From assembly GCA_002414505.1 (NCBI GenBank), contig DHZF01000025.1:231-9456 (forward strand): a stretch of DNA of 9,226 bases. Direction: 5' to 3'. Below are positions 7,082 through 9,226 of this stretch, in pieces. The notes beneath the pieces are model-generated. The model ran no database searches, was not told the origin of the DNA, and saw nothing but the letters and a program-made list of their open reading frames with translations. The position numbers were made by a program, and so were the translations under genes. This DNA comes from Hyphomonas sp. UBA5111. GTDB taxonomy: Bacteria; Pseudomonadota; Alphaproteobacteria; Caulobacterales; Hyphomonadaceae. Position 1 is the first letter of the stretch. Each line of letters opens with the position of its first letter.

Positions 7082-7908
7082 TTTCCGTCGCCCTCAAGTT
7101 TTTCGTCTGTCTCTCCAGGACGGCGGATATCAACAATCTCGACCTCCTCGAAATCCCCGAGCGGTTCGGCCATCTTGCCGACATTGGCTTCTAGCCATTC
7201 CGGGAAGCTGGCGACCATTTCGCCGCCGGGCGTGCCCTCGCTTGTCAGGGTCCAGAGACCTTTTTCGCGATGTGCCGGGACGACCATCTGGCAGCTTGCC
7301 GCCTCGTTGAGGCGGTCATTGCAGTAGGGAAGTGGCTTTTCCGCCGGTGCCTGCTGCTCGTTCGAATCGAGCGGGGGGATGCCATCTTTCGTATCCGAAA
7401 TGGACAGGAAGCCCCCGAAACGCTCCCGCAGGGAAGCGTCCTGTTCAAGACGAGCCAGAATGGAATCGGGGATGGGCCTGTCATGCGCGATGATCAGGGC
7501 GCGGCCCTTATTGTCTCGGCGCAGGTAGCTCTCGAAAGCGCGGGTCAAATCATCATTGGTCGCGTTGTCGCGATAGAGCGGCGAATACACTTCGCCAATC
7601 GATTCGAGTGAGGCTTTCAGGGATTGGGCCTGCCGGCGGCCGCGGAGTTCGCGCTTCTGCAAGCCAGATTGCGTGGTTCCGCGCAATGCGGAATCTTCGC
7701 TGATCAGGAAGACATCCACACCCCATCCATCGACCCAGACCGGGTTGGGTTCTTCCACTGGAAGCGCAGACCAGCTTGAATCTTCAGCATATTTCAGCGG
7801 ATCGAGTTCCAGTTGCGGCCGAGGGGAGATGAATGTGTTCCAGACCCATGGACCCGCGCCAATCGCGAGCACTGCCGCAATCGCGATCAATACAGTGAAA
7901 CGTTTCAT
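7078..7908 (-). CDS. DUF3089-like protein with N-terminal membrane segment, likely non-catalytic
   Basis: This 276-residue protein begins MKR followed by a hydrophobic stretch at about residues 4-22, so it is exported or anchored in the inner membrane. The remainder resembles DUF3089 alpha/beta-hydrolase-like proteins: WVDGWGVDVFLIS (58-70), QAQSLKASLESIGEVYSPLY (93-112), AFESYLRRDNKGRALIIAHD (124-143), and C196/C206 flanking a segment like the paired cysteines of that family. Where relatives carry a Gly-His-Ser-Gln-Gly nucleophile elbow, this protein has AHDRP (141-145) with no serine, so hydrolase activity is doubtful. The start is well supported: AGGAA at 7919-7915 with a 6-base spacer. 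It follows the DUF6285 gene by 40 bases on the same strand and is probably co-transcribed. Its stop overlaps the convergent maiA stop by 4 bases. Family assignment is from memory of motifs and is moderate; no function is known. Confidence 0.75.
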   Translation of the reverse strand: MKRFTVLIAIAAVLAIGAGPWVWNTFISPRPQLELDPLKYAEDSSWSALPVEEPNPVWVDGWGVDVFLISEDSALRGTTQSGLQKRELRGRRQAQSLKASLESIGEVYSPLYRDNATNDDLTRAFESYLRRDNKGRALIIAHDRPIPDSILARLEQDASLRERFGGFLSISDTKDGIPPLDSNEQQAPAEKPLPYCNDRLNEAASCQMVVPAHREKGLWTLTSEGTPGGEMVASFPEWLEANVGKMAEPLGDFEEVEIVDIRRPGETDEKLEGDGN

Positions 7909-7914
7909 CTGGGG

Positions 7915-7919
7915 TTCCT
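7915..7919 (-). promoter_or_regulatory. Ribosome binding site of the DUF3089-like gene
   Basis: On the minus strand AGGAA stands 6 bases before the ATG at 7908. It fixes the start of the exported protein. The 40-base gap to the preceding gene holds no convincing promoter or terminator. Confidence 0.65.
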
Positions 7920-7948
7920 GATTTCAGTGTCGGTCTGCGCGAGACAGA

Positions 7949-8317
7949 TCAGTCGGACGGCAGGCCAGAATAGGCCGGTTGGTCGACAGACAACTGGTCA
8001 ATTGTGGTGGTTTTGAGGTGTGCAAGCAATCCGGGTGTGTTCAGATCCATGTCACCCTGTTTCAGCCTATTGCAGAGCTGTTCATTCAGCGTCGCGACGG
8101 GCGCAGAGGCGTCCGCGCCGAGGAGCGCTACCAGTCTTTGCTGTTCGGCCGATTCGGCGGCAGGGCGGATTTCGAGCTCCCGCAGAACAGTCGCGAGCAC
8201 ATTAGACGCGACGCGCGCATGGAAGGCGGCATGGCCCTTCAGGGCCGGCATGGCGGTGTCGTCGATGAAGGCTTTTACGGCCGTGAGCATCTCTTTCTGG
8301 GATGGCGCGTCATGCAT
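7949..8317 (-). CDS. Small DUF6285-type protein, LvaB-like partner of the phosphotransferase
   Basis: This is a 122-residue soluble, largely helical protein without signal peptide or membrane segment. Features that fit DUF6285 are an N-terminal AVKAFIDDTAMPALKGHAAF, then FHARVASNVLATVLRELEI, an EQQRLVALLG segment, and a C-terminal LSVDQPAYSG. Such proteins sit beside ACAD10-like phosphotransferases. In the levulinate pathway of pseudomonads the small protein LvaB is needed for the activity of the kinase LvaA, and I take this as the closest functional model. The ATG lies 3 bases after the phosphotransferase stop, with AGAGGG at 8331-8326 inside that gene's end and an 8-base spacer, so translation is likely coupled and stoichiometric. 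The identity of LvaB with DUF6285 is recalled rather than checked. Confidence 0.8.
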   Translation of the reverse strand: MHDAPSQKEMLTAVKAFIDDTAMPALKGHAAFHARVASNVLATVLRELEIRPAAESAEQQRLVALLGADASAPVATLNEQLCNRLKQGDMDLNTPGLLAHLKTTTIDQLSVDQPAYSGLPSD

Positions 8318-8320
8318 GGG

Positions 8321-9226
8321 TCAGGCCCTCTGTTCGAGCAAATTGAGCAGGTCGATTTCGGTTTCGGAGACACGCCGCCCGATCGCGGCCCGCTCCACGC
8401 TAGGATCCGTGCCAGACCGGAAGGTTTCGTACATGATCATGCACATGATGCCCCATTTCAGGCTGCCGAGAATTTCCCACCAGTCAATTTCGTCCGACGA
8501 AAATTTACAGCCGCCTGAGGCCTCGTAAGTCGTCAGCAGGTTATCGAGGTGTCCAAAGCCGCCGACGCGGTTTTGCGAGTGTCCAAACCGCCAGGAATTC
8601 ACGCAGAGCCAGGCGATATCTTCCCGCGGATCGCCGAGATGGGCGAGTTCCCAGTCCAGAACGGCGGCAAGTCCGTCCGAATCCACGATCAGATTTCCGA
8701 GACGAAAATCCCCGTGGACGAGGACCGGCGGCACCGCGCTGGGGACGTTGGATTTGAGCCATGCAATGGCAAGTTCAAACACCGGCCGGGGCAGGTTGAA
8801 CGCGCGATAGATGGTTTCGTACTTTTCGAGTTGGTCCAGCCCCCCGCTTGTCGGAAGGTCCGGCAGCTCTGCGGTCGGAATGGCGTGAATGGCGGCCAAT
8901 GCCGCTCCGCACTGGTGTGTCAGCTTTTCGCGGGCGATCCTGTAATCGTCATCGCGGAGGATTTTCCGCGCGATTGTCTGGCCCGGTATACGGTTCATCA
9001 GGAAGGCTTCGCCGATGTCACTCCCGGGCTCGAAAACCTGAATGACTTTCGGAGCCGGGACCGTCCCGTCCGCGCAGGACAGCAGCTTCGCTTCGGTGCC
9101 CAATCCGATGGCTTCGGAATTTCTCGCGACGCTGACACCGCCTGGCACACGCCTCAGGATCAGCTCCTCTACGCGCCCCGGACGCTCGATATCGAGGCTC
9201 CACGTCTCTTGACTGGCACCTCCTGA
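8321..9226 (-). CDS. APH/ACAD10-like phosphotransferase, 5' end beyond the window
   Basis: The frame is open to the right edge and encodes at least 301 residues; the true start is outside. The GTG at 9148 is not the start, because the 26 codons before it encode a family-typical N-lobe: SGGASQETW (glycine-rich nucleotide loop) and VEELILRRVPGG. Downstream, HGDFRLGN (8693-8716) is the catalytic loop with its Asp and Asn, and VLDWELAHLGDPREDIAWL holds the metal-binding Asp, as in aminoglycoside phosphotransferases and choline kinases. The subgroup is that of ACAD10/ACAD11 N-domains and LvaA, which phosphorylate 4-hydroxyacyl-CoA so that an acyl-CoA dehydrogenase-like partner can eliminate phosphate. 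The adjacent DUF6285 gene, 3 bases away, supports this reading over antibiotic resistance. An acyl-CoA dehydrogenase gene may lie beyond the edge; that is inference. The terminal region up to SETEIDLLNLLEQRA is complete. Confidence 0.9.
   Translation of the reverse strand, partial: SGGASQETWSLDIERPGRVEELILRRVPGGVSVARNSEAIGLGTEAKLLSCADGTVPAPKVIQVFEPGSDIGEAFLMNRIPGQTIARKILRDDDYRIAREKLTHQCGAALAAIHAIPTAELPDLPTSGGLDQLEKYETIYRAFNLPRPVFELAIAWLKSNVPSAVPPVLVHGDFRLGNLIVDSDGLAAVLDWELAHLGDPREDIAWLCVNSWRFGHSQNRVGGFGHLDNLLTTYEASGGCKFSSDEIDWWEILGSLKWGIMCMIMYETFRSGTDPSVERAAIGRRVSETEIDLLNLLEQRA

Noticed and set aside
7909..7948. Possible terminator or promoter between the DUF6285 and DUF3089-like genes
   Set aside because: Only a 4-bp inverted repeat (GTCT/AGAC) is visible, without a T-tract or a recognisable promoter box.
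9146..9148. GTG at 9148 as the start of the phosphotransferase
   Set aside because: The frame stays open upstream to the window edge and encodes the conserved N-lobe with SGGASQETW, so the real start lies outside.
8321..9226. Aminoglycoside resistance kinase
   Set aside because: The HGDFRLGN and DWE motifs are shared with resistance kinases, but the SGGASQETW start and the adjoining DUF6285 gene place it with the ACAD10/LvaA-type enzymes.

Overview
The window looks like a chromosomal segment of a GC-rich alphaproteobacterium, probably of the Hyphomonadaceae/Caulobacterales kind. This is inferred from codon use, the OmpA-type porin with a very long proline linker, and the protein families present; no rRNA or other phylogenetic marker is in the window. 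No mobile element, tRNA, CRISPR array or phage gene was seen.

Region 1 (1-1300) holds one outer-membrane protein gene: an N-terminal beta-barrel, a run of 30 consecutive prolines and a C-terminal OmpA peptidoglycan-binding domain. It ends in a textbook intrinsic terminator at 1263-1298.

Region 2 (1353-7081, + strand) is a tightly packed five-gene operon for arginine catabolism by the arginine succinyltransferase (AST) route. Its order is an M20 metallohydrolase, astA (arginine N-succinyltransferase), astD (succinylglutamate-semialdehyde dehydrogenase), astB (succinylarginine dihydrolase), and a zeta-class glutathione transferase of the maleylacetoacetate isomerase type. Gaps are 0, 2 and 16 bases, then a 1-base overlap. 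AstA, AstB and AstD supply steps 1, 2 and 4. The aminotransferase AstC (step 3) is absent here. The usual desuccinylase AstE (step 5) is also absent, and the M20 enzyme, whose metal-site spacing resembles glutamate carboxypeptidase, is a good candidate to replace it.

Region 3 (7078-9226, - strand) is a convergent gene group read from the right edge leftward. It contains an APH/ACAD10-like phosphotransferase whose 5' end lies beyond the window, a small DUF6285-type protein, and a membrane-anchored or secreted DUF3089-like protein. The first two resemble the LvaA/LvaB pair that phosphorylates 4-hydroxyacyl-CoAs. The third lacks the usual serine nucleophile motif and may be a pseudoenzyme. The two convergent operons overlap tail to tail by 4 bases with no visible terminator between them.

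The points most worth following up are the proposed M20-for-AstE replacement, the degenerate DUF3089 protein beside the phosphotransferase pair, and the 30-proline linker encoded largely by a perfect 36-base tandem duplication.
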